From NCBI GenBank assembly GCA_033557835.1, contig JAWQRO010000326.1, positions 1 to 42,969 on the forward strand: 42,969 bases of DNA, written 5' to 3'. Of this stretch, positions 31,251 through 41,760 are shown piece after piece. Each line of letters opens with the position of its first letter. The stretch's first letter is position 1. Source of the DNA: Helochares maculicollis (taxonomy: Eukaryota; Arthropoda; Insecta; Coleoptera; Hydrophilidae). The translations under genes were made by a program, and so were the position numbers. Below the pieces are notes generated by a model that saw nothing but the letters and a program-made list of their open reading frames with translations, did no database searches and was not told the DNA's origin.

Positions 31251-33300
31251 TTTTCGGTACGATCCCACTGTTTTCAGTCTAATCTCACTGTTTTCAGTAC
31301 GGCCCCAGTATTGAGATTCCACTGTTTTTACCATAATCCCCCTGCTTTCAATATGATCCCACTGTTTTCACTCTAATACTACTTTTTAACTATGAGGCTA
31401 CTGTTTTCACTATGATCCCACTGTTTTCACGTTTTCACCATGAGCTCACTGTTTCACTATAAGTTCATTGTTTTCACTATAATCCTACTGTTTCCAATAT
31501 GAACTCTCTGTTTTCAGTATAAATCCTCTGCTTTTACTATGTGTTCACTATGAGCCCTCTGTTTTCACCATGACTACTGTTTTCATTATGAGCCCACTGT
31601 TTTCACTATGATTCCAGTGTTTTCACTATGAGCCTTCTGTTTTCACTGAGAGTCCCCTGTTTTCACTATAAGCCCACTCTTTTTGCTATGTGTCCACTGT
31701 TTTTACTGTGAACCCTCTCTTTTCACTATAAATCCACTATTTTCACTATAATCCTACTGTTTCCAATATGAACTCTCTGTTTTCAGTATAAATCCTCTGC
31801 TTTTACTATGTGTTCACTATGAGCTCTCTGTTTTCACCATGACTACTGTTTTCATTATGAGCCCACTGTTTTCACTATGATTCCAGTGTTTTCACTATGA
31901 GCCTACTGTTTTCACTGAGAGTCCCCCGTTTTCACTATAAGCCCACTCTTTTTGCCATGAGTCCACTGTTTTCACTGTGAACCCTCTCTTTTCACTATAA
32001 ATCCACTATTTTCACTATGATCTCACTGTTTTCACTATAAGTCTACTGCTTTCACTTTGATCTCACTGTTTTCAATATAAACCTACTGTTTTCACTATGA
32101 GTCGGTTGTTTTCCCTATGATTCCACTGTTGTCACTCTGATCCTACTGTTATCACTCTGATTCCATTGGTTTCACTATCATCCCACTGTTTTTACTCTAA
32201 TCCCACAGTTTTCGCGTTTTCACTATGAATTCACTGTTTTTCTATGATTATACTGTTTTCACTAAAAGCCCACTGTTTTGACTATGAATCAACTATTTTC
32301 ACTATGAGCTCATTGTGTTCACTATGATCCCACTGTTTTCACTATGTGCCTATTATTTACACTATGAACCCACTGTTTTCGCTATGAGTCGACCGTTTTC
32401 ACTATGACCCCACTATTTTCATTATGAGTCAACTGCTTTCACTATGATCCACGGTTTCAACTATGAGCCCAATGTTTTCATAATAAGCCCACTGTTTTCA
32501 CTATGTGCCTATTCTTTTCACTATAAGTTGACTGTTTTCAGTATAATTTCACTGTTTTCACTATGAGCCCACTGTTTTCACTATAAGCCCAGTTTTCACC
32601 ATGTGTCTAATCTTTTCACTATGAGCCCCACTGTTTTCAATATGAGTCGATTTTGTTCACTACGAGTGGGCTGTTTACGCTATGATTCCACTGTTATCAC
32701 TCTGATCCCACTGTCATCACTCTAATCCTACTGTTATCACTCTGATTCCACTGGTTTCACTATGATGCCACTATTTATACTCTAATCTTACTGTTTTCAT
32801 TATGAATACATTGTTATTCCACTTTTTTCACTATAAGCCCACTCTTCTTTCTATGAGCCCACTGTTTTTACTCTAATCCCACTGTTTTCACTCTAATCCT
32901 ACTGTTTCCACGTTTTCACTATGAGCCTACCATTTTCACTATGAGTCAAGTGCTTTCACTATGATCCCACTATTTCCACTATGGGCCCATTGTTTTCATA
33001 ATAAGCCCACTGTTTTCACTATGTACCTACTCTTTTCACTATGAGTTAACTGTTTTTACTATAATTCCACTGTTTTCAGTATGAGGCCAGTGTTTTTACT
33101 ATGACCCCACTATTTTCATTATGAGCCTACTCTTTTTTCCATGGGCCCACTGTTTTCACTATGATTCCACTGATATCACTCTAATCCCACTGTTATCATT
33201 CTGATCCTACTGTTATCACTCTGATTCCACTGTTTTCTGATCCCACTATTTTTACTCTAATCGCACTGTTGTCCCGCTGTTTTCACTATTTTTAGTCTGA
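31251..33300. repeat. 20-bp minisatellite, CACTGTTTTCACTATGANCC type, ~100 copies
   Basis: The unit is nearly constant at 20 bp with single-base length changes that shift phase often, so no frame stays open. A block of about 269 bp is duplicated inside it: 31482-31750 and 31751-32019 match closely, including matching odd units (TTCCAATATGAACTCTC, CACTGAGAGTCCCC). Variants with CTCTGAT and ATCACT cluster at 32120-32170, 32690-32770 and 33170-33250, which suggests further internal copying. Confidence 0.92.
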
Positions 33301-33479
33301 AACTGTTGTTTTCACCAGAAAACCTTGGGCTGTAGGTTGAAACCCTAGTGTTACTTCCCGAAACCTTCCTATTCTCATCTCAATACGCGTTTTCAATATG
33401 AAACTAGTAAATCCTGTCATTCTATGAGAAATTTCTTCCATGCGAAACTTCTGAGGTGATTTACCTTGAAACTCTTGTG

Positions 33480-33725
33480 TATTTTCATGTAACAGCTGTT
33501 TTACCTTGACACCCTGTTTTATCCTCAAATCCCTGTTTTATCTTCAAATCCTTGTTGTACCACCAAATCCCTGTTTTATTCTCAATTCTCTGTTGTACCT
33601 TTAAATACCTGTTTTATCTTGAAACCCTCTTTCCCCATGAAACCCTGTTTCATCTTCAAATCAGCATTTTATAATCAAATCCCTGTTTTGTCTTGAAATC
33701 CTTGTTTTACCTTGAAATTCCTGTA
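33480..33725. repeat. 19-bp minisatellite, CCCTGTTTTATCTTCAAAT type
   Basis: This is about 12 imperfect copies of a 19-bp unit. The core CTGTTTT is shared with the adjacent 20-bp array, so the two may have a common origin. Confidence 0.8.
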
Positions 33726-34450
33726 ACCCTGGTTCCCCTCGCAACTGTCGTCGAAACCGCAGTGCGGCCAAGTTTTCATTCGAGAGCCCAATTAGTTGAA
33801 GGCAAAACAAATTTCTGCATGTAATGCCAAATAACCGCGATGCGAATTGGAACAAAGGATCCGATCGGTGGATTTTCAGAAGGAAAGAATGACGAATCCG
33901 TTCCGCTTATTATTCATTCGGCCGATCTAGCAACCCACGAGCTCGGCTCGCATATATCAATTTCAAACTCGACTCAAAGTCGATCTTTGCAATATCATTT
34001 CTGCTATTTAGGCCACGGCACATTTACATAATCAAGAAAGCTTATTAAAAGTACGAATGCCACGATTACATTAATTCGCGTTGGATCTGGCTCAGATCAA
34101 CTAGCGGCCATTTATCAATCGCCAAACAATTTTTTACCGTCAAAACTAGACTTACGTTGCTCGTTTCACAAAGCAACCTCTCCATTATTACGATTGTTTG
34201 GATGTCAAATTCACAAATCCCCAAAACCTCAAGATCCTCGAACATATACTCAGAACTGTCTACTGACAGATACCACGGGAAATGGCCACCGCGCCAAAAG
34301 TGAACAATTCACAAGATGGCGCTTCTCGGGGATCAGGGATTCTGAATGTCACAATTGTAAATTATACAACCGTTTTGGTTTTATAAGTGCTTTACGCGTG
34401 TCTTGTCATAAGTTCGCGCTTGCGCACTTTCGTTTGATTTATGCACCAAA
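33726..34450. other. unassigned DNA upstream of a candidate exon
   Basis: No clear gene is seen. GCGCTTGCGCAC at 34416-34427, close to an NRF-1-like palindrome, lies about 25 bp before the ATG at 34451 and could belong to a promoter. Confidence 0.35.
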
Positions 34451-34573
34451 ATGGAGATGAATCCGGAGACATCTTCAGTCACTTTGCAGTTGTGTTTCCG
34501 GCAGCAACCTCGATTTCGATTGTTTTTTCTTTCCGTTGACGGAGGAGAAATTAGAACGAAAGTTCTATTTAAT
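34451..34573 (+). CDS. candidate first coding exon, 41 codons, unrecognised
   Basis: The ATG is in a strong context (ACCAAAATGG). The frame encodes a peptide starting MEMNPETSSVTLQLCF, with an arginine/phenylalanine-rich middle (RQQPRFRLFFLSVDGG) and ending KVLFN. It stops exactly at a consensus donor GTAAGT (34574-34579), phase 0. I do not recognise the protein. The best nearby acceptor (TTGCATTTTGCTTAG, ending at 34621) would give a 48-bp intron and 56 further open codons, but an intron that short is at or below the usual minimum. Alternatives are read-through to the stop at 34636 (61 codons) or no gene at all. Start, frame and donor together make it better than the other short frames here. 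Confidence 0.3.
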
Positions 34574-34639
34574 GTAAGTGAGCACAAGAACGACTTATCT
34601 TTTTTCGTTGCATTTTGCTTAGAGCGACTTAACTGATTG

Positions 34640-35110
34640 TCTCATTTTCTATTTTTCGCGCTTTTGTGAAACAAGTTTGTTATCAATCGAAGGCGCGACG
34701 AGGTGTTTGTTGGTAAACAAGTTTCGCCTCTACTCACCGACTGTTTTTAAGTTACGCTGCAACAAATTACGGTAGTTGCTTGGAGTTTCACAAAGTATTT
34801 GGGCCATTTCTTTGTGAAACAATCATGTATGATGGCGTCTGAAAGTTGGCAAGTGGGATAAGTGAAGTCAGATAATGACCAGTGAGTCGTAAGGCTATGG
34901 AAAATACGTTGTGAAAGTTTGTGAAGCCCTTTCGGAAATGATTGAGGAACCGGCGCGTGGATGTTCGAGGAATTTGTCCGTGAATGTTCGAGAAACCGCT
35001 TCGCAAATGTTTGTGAAAACTGGTATGGATGCGATTCACAAAGTACATTTCTTTGTGAAAGTAGATTCGTTTGTGAGAATGGGAATTTTAAATTGCGTGC
35101 GAAATTCGTC
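34640..35110. repeat. degenerate TTTGTGAAA repeat with palindromic copies
   Basis: TTTGTGAAA or its complement TTTCACAAA occurs repeatedly: at about 34163, 34665, 34787, 34811, 35021, 35033 and 35053. Two copies form inverted pairs, TTTCACAAAG and CTTTGTGAAA at about 34787-34820, and TTCACAAAG and CTTTGTGAAA at about 35034-35061. Between them are related words (ATGTTCGAGRAA, TTTCGGAAATG). No clean period is seen. Confidence 0.5.
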
Positions 35111-36410
35111 GATAACTACTGATTGTATGTATCAACGTTATCAACGGATATAGCGTATTGAAAATCAAAATAATGAACGTCGATTATAACCTTCGACTAT
35201 TCCAAGTAACGCTCGAGTTGCACAATGGCTCAAATTATGCATATTTTTTTAAAAAGTAGTTACGTGATAATAAATTTGTTTTCGCCTTCGTTGAAAAATG
35301 ATCGAAATCTATCTACCTATGGATCGACTGTGTGGTGGGACTCGCATCGCACCGCGGTTGGCCATGCGTACTCGCCTGCTCGATTATCTGGCCGGAGTTT
35401 ACTGAACTCCAATTTGTTGCTAAAATAGCGAATTTTAACTAAAACTAATCGTTATTGTGGAATATATTAAACGTGGACAAAAATTTATCTTTGACTCCGC
35501 CTGACCCGTGATTGGGTTGGTAAAGAAACGACCTGGTAAAGAACGGGCCGGGTACAGAAGGGCCACTGAAACGTCGTTTCCGTGACGTAACCGCCGCCGT
35601 TTAACAATTGCCCGTCGCAGCCTGCCTTATTATTTTTTTAAGTTTCGACTCGCCCACTCCGATCAGGTTTAATTTTGCGAATTGAACTCGAGTTGTATAT
35701 TTCTAGGAAACGTTTAAATCGGTGCGGCACCTGCAGTAATGAATCATGGGTCGTTTTATTGTGTGTTTTACTGTCGGAAATAAATCGGCAAGAAAGTGAA
35801 GTGGTGCGTACGGAGGGTGGCGAGTTCGGGCTCCCGCTTCCGATTGTGTGGCACCGGCCGAAGCGAGGTGATCCAGTTGTTGCAGGCCGAATAACCTTTT
35901 CTTCGTCTAGATAGCCACTCTTGCGGAACTCGCGGAATTGCACAACAGTTTGGCCGACGTTTATTAAACTTTATCAGAGTCGATAGTGTGTATCTGTTAC
36001 ATATTTATTCAATTCGAGCCCGACCGCAAGGAGCTTGTCGTCGCCGCCGCCCCTCGGCCCTCGTCCCACGCCTCTCCGACACTCCTCCCAGGAGCGACGG
36101 TAGATGCTAGCGAGGTATTGCCGCAATTGACGCAAATTCAAATTGATCGTTGCAAATTGTTACATAACATTTCGTCACTTCCAAACCATTAACTATACAA
36201 TTCAATAAAAATAACCATGAAAAAACAATTTCGACACGTTCAAGTGGAACTCGAGTTGACCTCATTGCCGCCGATGAAGTTGTGAAGGCACACGTACAAC
36301 TTGCTTCGTCCCGGTCACCTCGTCTTTATCTTCTTTTTCTTGCCAGGTCTTAGTTCGCTTTTGGGGGGTTGCCATCTTAGATTTGCATCTCGCTCCCCGC
36401 GTCTGGATTT
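35111..36410. other. unassigned DNA
   Basis: GC-rich stretches occur at about 35500-35620 and 36020-36110. Open frames are short and unrecognised. No donor-linked coding start stands out. Confidence 0.35.
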
Positions 36411-37866
36411 ACACATAGCTTAGTGGGAAACGTAGCTTAGTGGGAAACGCAGCTTAGTGGAAAACGCAACTTAGTGGGAAACATATTTTATTGGAAAACG
36501 TAGGCTAGTGGGAAACATAGCTTAGGGGGAACCGAATTTAGTGAAAAACGTAGGCTAGTGAGAAACGTAGCTTAGTGGGAAACGTAGCTTAGTGGAAAAC
36601 GCAGCTTAGTAGGAAACGTATTTTAGTGAAAAACGTAGGTTAGTGGGAAACATAGCTTAGGAGCAACCGAATTTAGTGAAAAACGTAGGTTAGTGAGAAA
36701 CGTAGCTTAGTGGGAAACGTAGCTTAGTGGTAAACGCAGTTTAGTGGGAAACGTATTTTAGTGGAGAACGTAGGTTAGTGGGAAACATAGCTTAGGGGGA
36801 ACCGAATTTAGTGAAAAACGTAGGTTAGTGAGAAACATAACTTAGTGGGAAACGTAGCTTAGTGGAAAACGCAGCTTAGTGGGAAACGTATTTTAGTGGA
36901 AAACGTAGGTTAGTGGGAAACATAGTTTAGGGGGAGCCGAATTTAGTGAACAACGTAGGTTAGTGAGAAACGTAGCTTAGGGGGAACCGAATTTAGTGAA
37001 AAACGTAGGTTAGTGAATAACATAACTTAGTGGGAAACGTAGCTTAATGGAAAACGCAGATTAGTGAGAAACGTATTTTAGTGGAGAACGTAGGTTAGTG
37101 GGAAACATAGCTTAGGGGGAACCGAATTTAGTGAAAAACGTAGGTTAGTGAGAAACATAACTTAGTGGGAAACGTAGCTTAATGGAAAACGCAGCTTAGT
37201 GGGAAACGTATTTTAGTGGAAAACGTAGGTTAGTGGGAAACATAGTTTAGGGGGAGCCGAATTTAGTGAACAACGTAGGTTAGTGAGAAACGTAGCTTAG
37301 AGGGAACTGAATTTAGTGAAAAACGTAGGTTAGTGAATAACATAACTTAGTGGGAAACGTAGCTTAATGGAAAACGCAGATTAGTGAGAAACGTATTTTA
37401 GTGGAGAACGTAGGTTAGTGGGAAACATAGTTTAGGGGGAACCGAATTTAGTGAAAAACGTAGGTTAGTGAGAAACATAACTTAGTGGGAAACGTAGCTT
37501 AGTGGTAAACGCAGCTTAGTGGGAAACGTATTTTAATGGAAAACGTAGGTTAGTGTGAAACATAATTTAGGGGTCACCGAATTTAGTGAAAAACGTAGCT
37601 TAGGGGGAACCGAATTTAGTGAAAAACGTAGGTTAGTGAATAACATAACTTAGTGGGAAACATAGCTTAATGGAAAACGCAGATTAGTGAGAAACGTATT
37701 TTAGTGGAAAACGTAGGTTAGTGAGAAACGTAGCTTAGTGGGAAACGTAGCTTAGTGGAAAACGCAGCTTAGTGGGAAACGTATTTTAGTGGAAAATGTA
37801 GCTGAGTGGGAAACAGCTTAGTGGGACACATAGGTCAGTGGGATACGCAGTTTGGTGGGAAATCTA
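36411..37866. repeat. 17-bp minisatellite (GTAGCTTAGTGGGAAAC), ~85 copies, nested higher-order periods
   Basis: The base unit is 17 bp. A distinctive variant unit containing CCGAATTTAG starts at 36532, 36667, 36802, 36937, 36987, 37122, 37257, 37307, 37442, 37577 and 37610. Spacings are 135, 135, 135, 50, 135, 135, 50, 135, 135 and 33. The 135-bp block (eight units minus one base) is itself organised as a 320-bp super-unit (135+50+135) that repeats from 36802. The last spacing is one 17-bp unit short of 50. Units at the right edge (37795-37866) are more degenerate. It has no coding role. Confidence 0.95.
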
Positions 37867-39278
37867 CATCTCTGGGAATAGTTATCGCAGTAGAAAATGT
37901 ACAGAAATTTTACTACATCGAGAGAAAACAAAGATCTCAAAGCTAAAGGGTTTACGGATGGAAGGGAAAAATCCCTGGATTGCAGGGATAATTACGTACG
38001 AATGGGGCCGAAGTGGGAAATCCAACGCGGAAAATTGAAAGTTAAGGTTGCAAAACGAATTCGATTAGTCACAGGCCAGGCCGGCAAGTGAAGTCGGGGC
38101 TAACAAAAAGCGAGGATGAAAGGAACCGCCAAAGCAGGATGTGAGGATGGAAAATATAGAGAAGTCGAGTCCACGTGCCTGGTTCGCGATATTACTAAGA
38201 TTTCGCAATGATGAATGTGCAAGTCTAGTGGACGATCTAATACGTGTGTCTCTATTATCGCGGACAGGGCAAGGCAAGGCAGAGCAGGGCAGGACGGGAC
38301 GGGACAGGACAGAGCGCAGGCAGCGCTAAACACAACACAAAACAAAAGCGATCGAAACGAACAAACGTGAGTCGCTCGGGAGGTGAATGGTGCCCGGCTG
38401 ACAGCAGGGCTTGCAACGTGATCACTTTCACGTGTGGCCCTCGAGTGCACGTTTCACGTTGTTCGCAGCGGCAGACTTCGACATTGACACCTACATCCAC
38501 ATCCACATCTACAACGGCATCGACATCGCGACGCTGTTACGTATATCTTACGCATTCGGCATTACGGTCTTACAACATAGCAGTCGAACCGCCTCAGCCC
38601 CTCGCCATCCCTCTCGTATTGTCCATTTTCCGATTGTTTCTGTTACACCGCCTCCGGCGGCGGATTTTCGCAACGAATCTGCGGAGGAACGACCGTTACA
38701 ATACAATTTTAGAATAGAATTTCCGGCAGATCACAATTTGGCCCGAAGGAATTCACTCATTTGCGTTGAGGCGGTGCCAAAAAAAAATAGTAAAAAAACA
38801 TGTAGCGCAATTAAATGACGTTACGTAAGTGCGGTCGACCGAGCGGACGTCGAGCGGCAAAGCGGGTACGCGGCACATGTTCCCTGGTAATATTGAGCGT
38901 CAAATATCTGAATCACGTCCGTTGCCGATACTGCGGCGCCCAATTTCGCAATAGTTCCGAAACCTTCCCGGTCGACGAACTCGGCCAAACTCAGTCTGCG
39001 GTTAAAAACCAAGTACAGTCGGTTTAAAAACCCATACGTCGCGCAAAAACAAAGACCGCCGACCTTCACTCTGCGTTTGCAACCCTGCGAAACGAGCCAC
39101 ATCACTAGACCCTCGCTCCGGACCGTCCAGAATCAAATGAGCTACGCTTCCTTAAGGGGAACGGATTCACAGATAATCAGACTATCTAAGCCAGTGGCTT
39201 CGTTTTGATTCTCCAGAATGAGAAATCGCTTGCACATCGTTAAACTGAGAATGCAATCGAAATACAGTGACACAATAC
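37867..39278. other. unassigned GC-rich patch with simple repeats
   Basis: A GGCA/GGGAC pentamer-like run lies at about 38266-38325 and a CATCCA run at about 38489-38510. GTGAGT at 38356 and GTAAGT at 38825 are possible donors in a promoter-like context, but the frames before them (for example 38411-38818, 135 codons, ending in a stop before the donor) are not convincing coding exons. This is a third possible promoter region at low confidence. Confidence 0.35.
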
Positions 39279-39864
39279 TAGGTTGTCCAATAAGTTTTGC
39301 GGTTCGATAAGAAAAACACAATGTGATGGTTTGAAATACACTTTATTATTCAGTATCTGGTACTCTCCCCAGACAACAATACACTTCCAGTCCAACGAGA
39401 TTCCAATTCATGAATTCCATCTCTGAAGTGAGAATCTCGAAAGGCTGCTAACTACGCTTTCACAGCTGTTATGACCTCGGCATTATTTTAGGTCTCGAAA
39501 TAGATGGAAGTCGCTAGTGAATACCGTGGATTCAAACTTTAATTCATGAATCCATTGGAGCCATTGTCAAAATGCTCTTCTCGCACGGTGCATTGTCATG
39601 ATGAATTTTTTTTTTCAAATGTAAACCGGCTCTTTTGCACGACTCTTTTCCTTCGGCTGGTCTAAAAGGTTCCAACAATCAAAATTCCACGATACTTGAT
39701 TTTTCCATTGTAAAATATACTATGAGACGTCGATATTAAATGGCTTGTATTGTAAGCAAAGAATGAAATGTCAGATTGAAATGAAACTTCACATACGTTC
39801 ATAAGAAGAGTGACACAATACTAGGTTGTCCAGTAAGTTTTGCGGTCCGATGAGAAATGCAGTT

Positions 39865-40110
39865 TTATGGTTTGAAATGCACTTTAATATTGAGTATTTG
39901 GTACTGTTCCTGAACACTTCCGTTCCAACGAGATTCTAATTTCTTAATTCCATCCCTGAAGTGAGAATCTAGACGAGCTGCTAACAACTCTTCCACATCT
40001 GTTATGACCTCATCATTTGATAAAAGATGCTCTGAACGCGTGAATGTCAAGTTTGGAAGCAGATAGAAGTCGCTGGGGCCAAATCTGGTGAATACGGTGG
40101 ATTTGAACAA
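39865..40110 (-). pseudogene. mariner transposase C-terminal fragment
   Basis: This open frame holds the family's C-terminus: GPSDFYLLPNL (the APSD(Y/F) motif with the third catalytic aspartate; A is G here), then LLSNDEVITDVEELLAA and DSHFRDGIKKLESRWNGSV. It is about 60 residues of recognisable C-terminus, followed by unrelated codons to a stop. The second catalytic motif (HDN) is not in this frame. It belongs to the second unit of the tandem array. Confidence 0.8.
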
Positions 40111-40199
40111 GTCGAACTTAAATTCATGGATCTATTGTTAAAATGCTCTTCTCACACGGTGCATTGTCCTGATGATTTTTGAAAGCAAACCGACTTTTT

Positions 40200-40433
40200 T
40201 CACGACTCTTCCTTCCGCTGATCTAAAAGGATACAATAGTATATAGAATTTACGGTTTTACCAGTTTGCAAGTAATCGACAAACAAAATTCCTTCGCGCC
40301 CTGAAATACACTTTAATATTCGGTATTTGGTACTCTCCCTGAACATCAGTACACATCCGGGCCAACGAGATTCCAATTCATGAATTTCATTCCTGAAGTG
40401 AGAATCTCGAAGGGTTGCAAAATACGCTTTCAC
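40200..40433 (-). pseudogene. mariner junction frame: C-terminus of one unit fused to mid-domain of the next
   Basis: In one frame it reads AYFATLRDSHFRNEIHELES (normally the end of the protein), then about 25 codons on, GILFVDYLQTGKTVNSIYYC and LLDQ (normally ~150 residues earlier). This order can arise only if 3' halves are joined head to tail, and it marks the unit boundary at about 40302. Confidence 0.85.
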
Positions 40434-41637
40434 AGTGTTATGGCCTCAGCATTTGATGAACTTTCCACGCGTGAATATTTTTAGGTCTGGAAAAAGATGG
40501 AAGTCGCTAGTGAATATGGTCGATTCGAACAATTCGAACTTTAAATCGTGGATCCATTGGAGCCATTGTCAAAATACTCTCCTTACACGGTGCATTGTCC
40601 TGATGAATTTTTTTTTTCAAAAGAAAACCGGCTCCTTTTCACGACTCTCTTCATTCAGCTGATCTAAAAGGATACAATAATATACAAAATTTACGGTTTT
40701 ACCAGTTTGCAAGTAATCCACAAACAAAACGCCTTCACACCTGCAAATTCACTTTAATACTCAGTATTTGGTACTCTCCCTGGGCACTTCCGTTCCAACG
40801 AGATTCTAATTTCTAAATTCCATCCTTGAAGTGAGAATCTGGACGAGCTACTAACAACTCTTCCACATCTGTTATGACCTCATCATTTGATAAAAAATGC
40901 CCTGAACGCGTAAATTTTAGGTCTAGAAGCAGATGGAAATCGTTGGGTCCAAGTCGAACTTAAATTCATGAATCCATTGTCAAAATGCTCTTCTCATAAG
41001 GTGCATTGTCCTGGTGATTTTTTTTTTCAAAAGCAAACCGGTTTTTTTTTCACGACTCTTTTCATTCAACTGATCTAAAAAGATATAATAATATACAGAA
41101 TTTACGGTTTTATCCACAGACAAGTCGCTAAGAGCCAAATCTGGTGAATACGGTGGATTTGAACAATTCGAACTTAAACTCTTGCATCCATTGGAGCCAA
41201 TATCAAAATGCTTTTCTCACACGGTGCATTGTCCTGATGAAAGAGACTTTTTTTCAAATACAAGCCGGCTTTTTTCACGGACCTTGTCCTTCATCTGGTC
41301 TAAACGGTTACAACAATAATTACAATTTATTGTTCTGCCAGTTTACAAGTAATCCACGAACAAAATTCCTTCGCACCCCAAAAACTGATGCCTTTGGGGT
41401 CGATTTCCTTTGCTTTGAAACCTTCCAAAAATGCAGTCACTACACGATACTCGATTTTTCCATCGTAAAATATTATTGTGACTAGTCGATATTAAATGGC
41501 GTTTAAACAAAGAATGAATTGACAGATTGACATGAAACTTCGCCTGCGCTCGTATGAAGAGTGTACCAACATAACAAAAAATGTAGGTTAGTAGCAATGC
41601 CCTCTTTTGCCGACCCGAAAACTAATTGAGCAACCCA

Positions 41638-41760
41638 GTGCACACAGACATGTCGAAATGATCAAAATCGATTTAAAGGACCTCAGAACGTTAAAATTTC
41701 GAGGTTGAATTTTTCATGGGCCTCTCTTATCGAACCTAAAACTTATTGACCAACCTAGCT
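41638..41760 (+). repeat. module fragment followed by a solitary mariner-type end repeat
   Basis: CACACAGACATGTCGAAATG, ATCAAAATCGATTTAAAGGA and ATTTCGAGGTTGAATTTTTC form the last third of a forward module. It is followed at 41721-41757 by CTTATCGAACCTAAAACTTA and TTGACCAACCTA, a better-preserved version of the end repeat at 41606-41637. Confidence 0.65.

Larger units (their letters stand above)
39281..41637 (-). mobile_element. mariner element with tandemly reiterated 3' half
   Basis: The outer ends are mariner-type inverted repeats: GGTTGTCCAATAAGTTTTGC from 39281 (after TA) and, inverted, CGAAAACTAATTGAGCAACC around 41616-41635. On the minus strand a start like MEKS...FKAKEI begins at ATG 41463-41461 and is fused after about 20 codons to a mid-domain GILFVDYL at about 41370. 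From there the 3' half (GILFVDYL to the C-terminus) recurs: the word CACTTTA(A/T)TA(T/C)T(C/G)(A/G)GTAT(T/C)TGGTACT starts at about 39339, 39880, 40308 and 40750. A second internal 3' end repeat lies at 39824 (GGTTGTCCAGTAAGTTTTGC). All frames are broken. Confidence 0.8.

Noticed and set aside
34574..34621. 48-bp intron after the candidate exon
   Set aside because: It is shorter than typical functional introns and the acceptor is ordinary. Mentioned only as one reading of the locus.
36411..37866. CRISPR-like array
   Set aside because: Units are contiguous 17-mers without unique spacers, in a eukaryotic context.
38411..38818. 135-codon open frame before a GTAAGT at 38825
   Set aside because: The frame ends in a stop before the donor and includes simple repeats (CATCCA run). 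Two other frames are open over the same bases.
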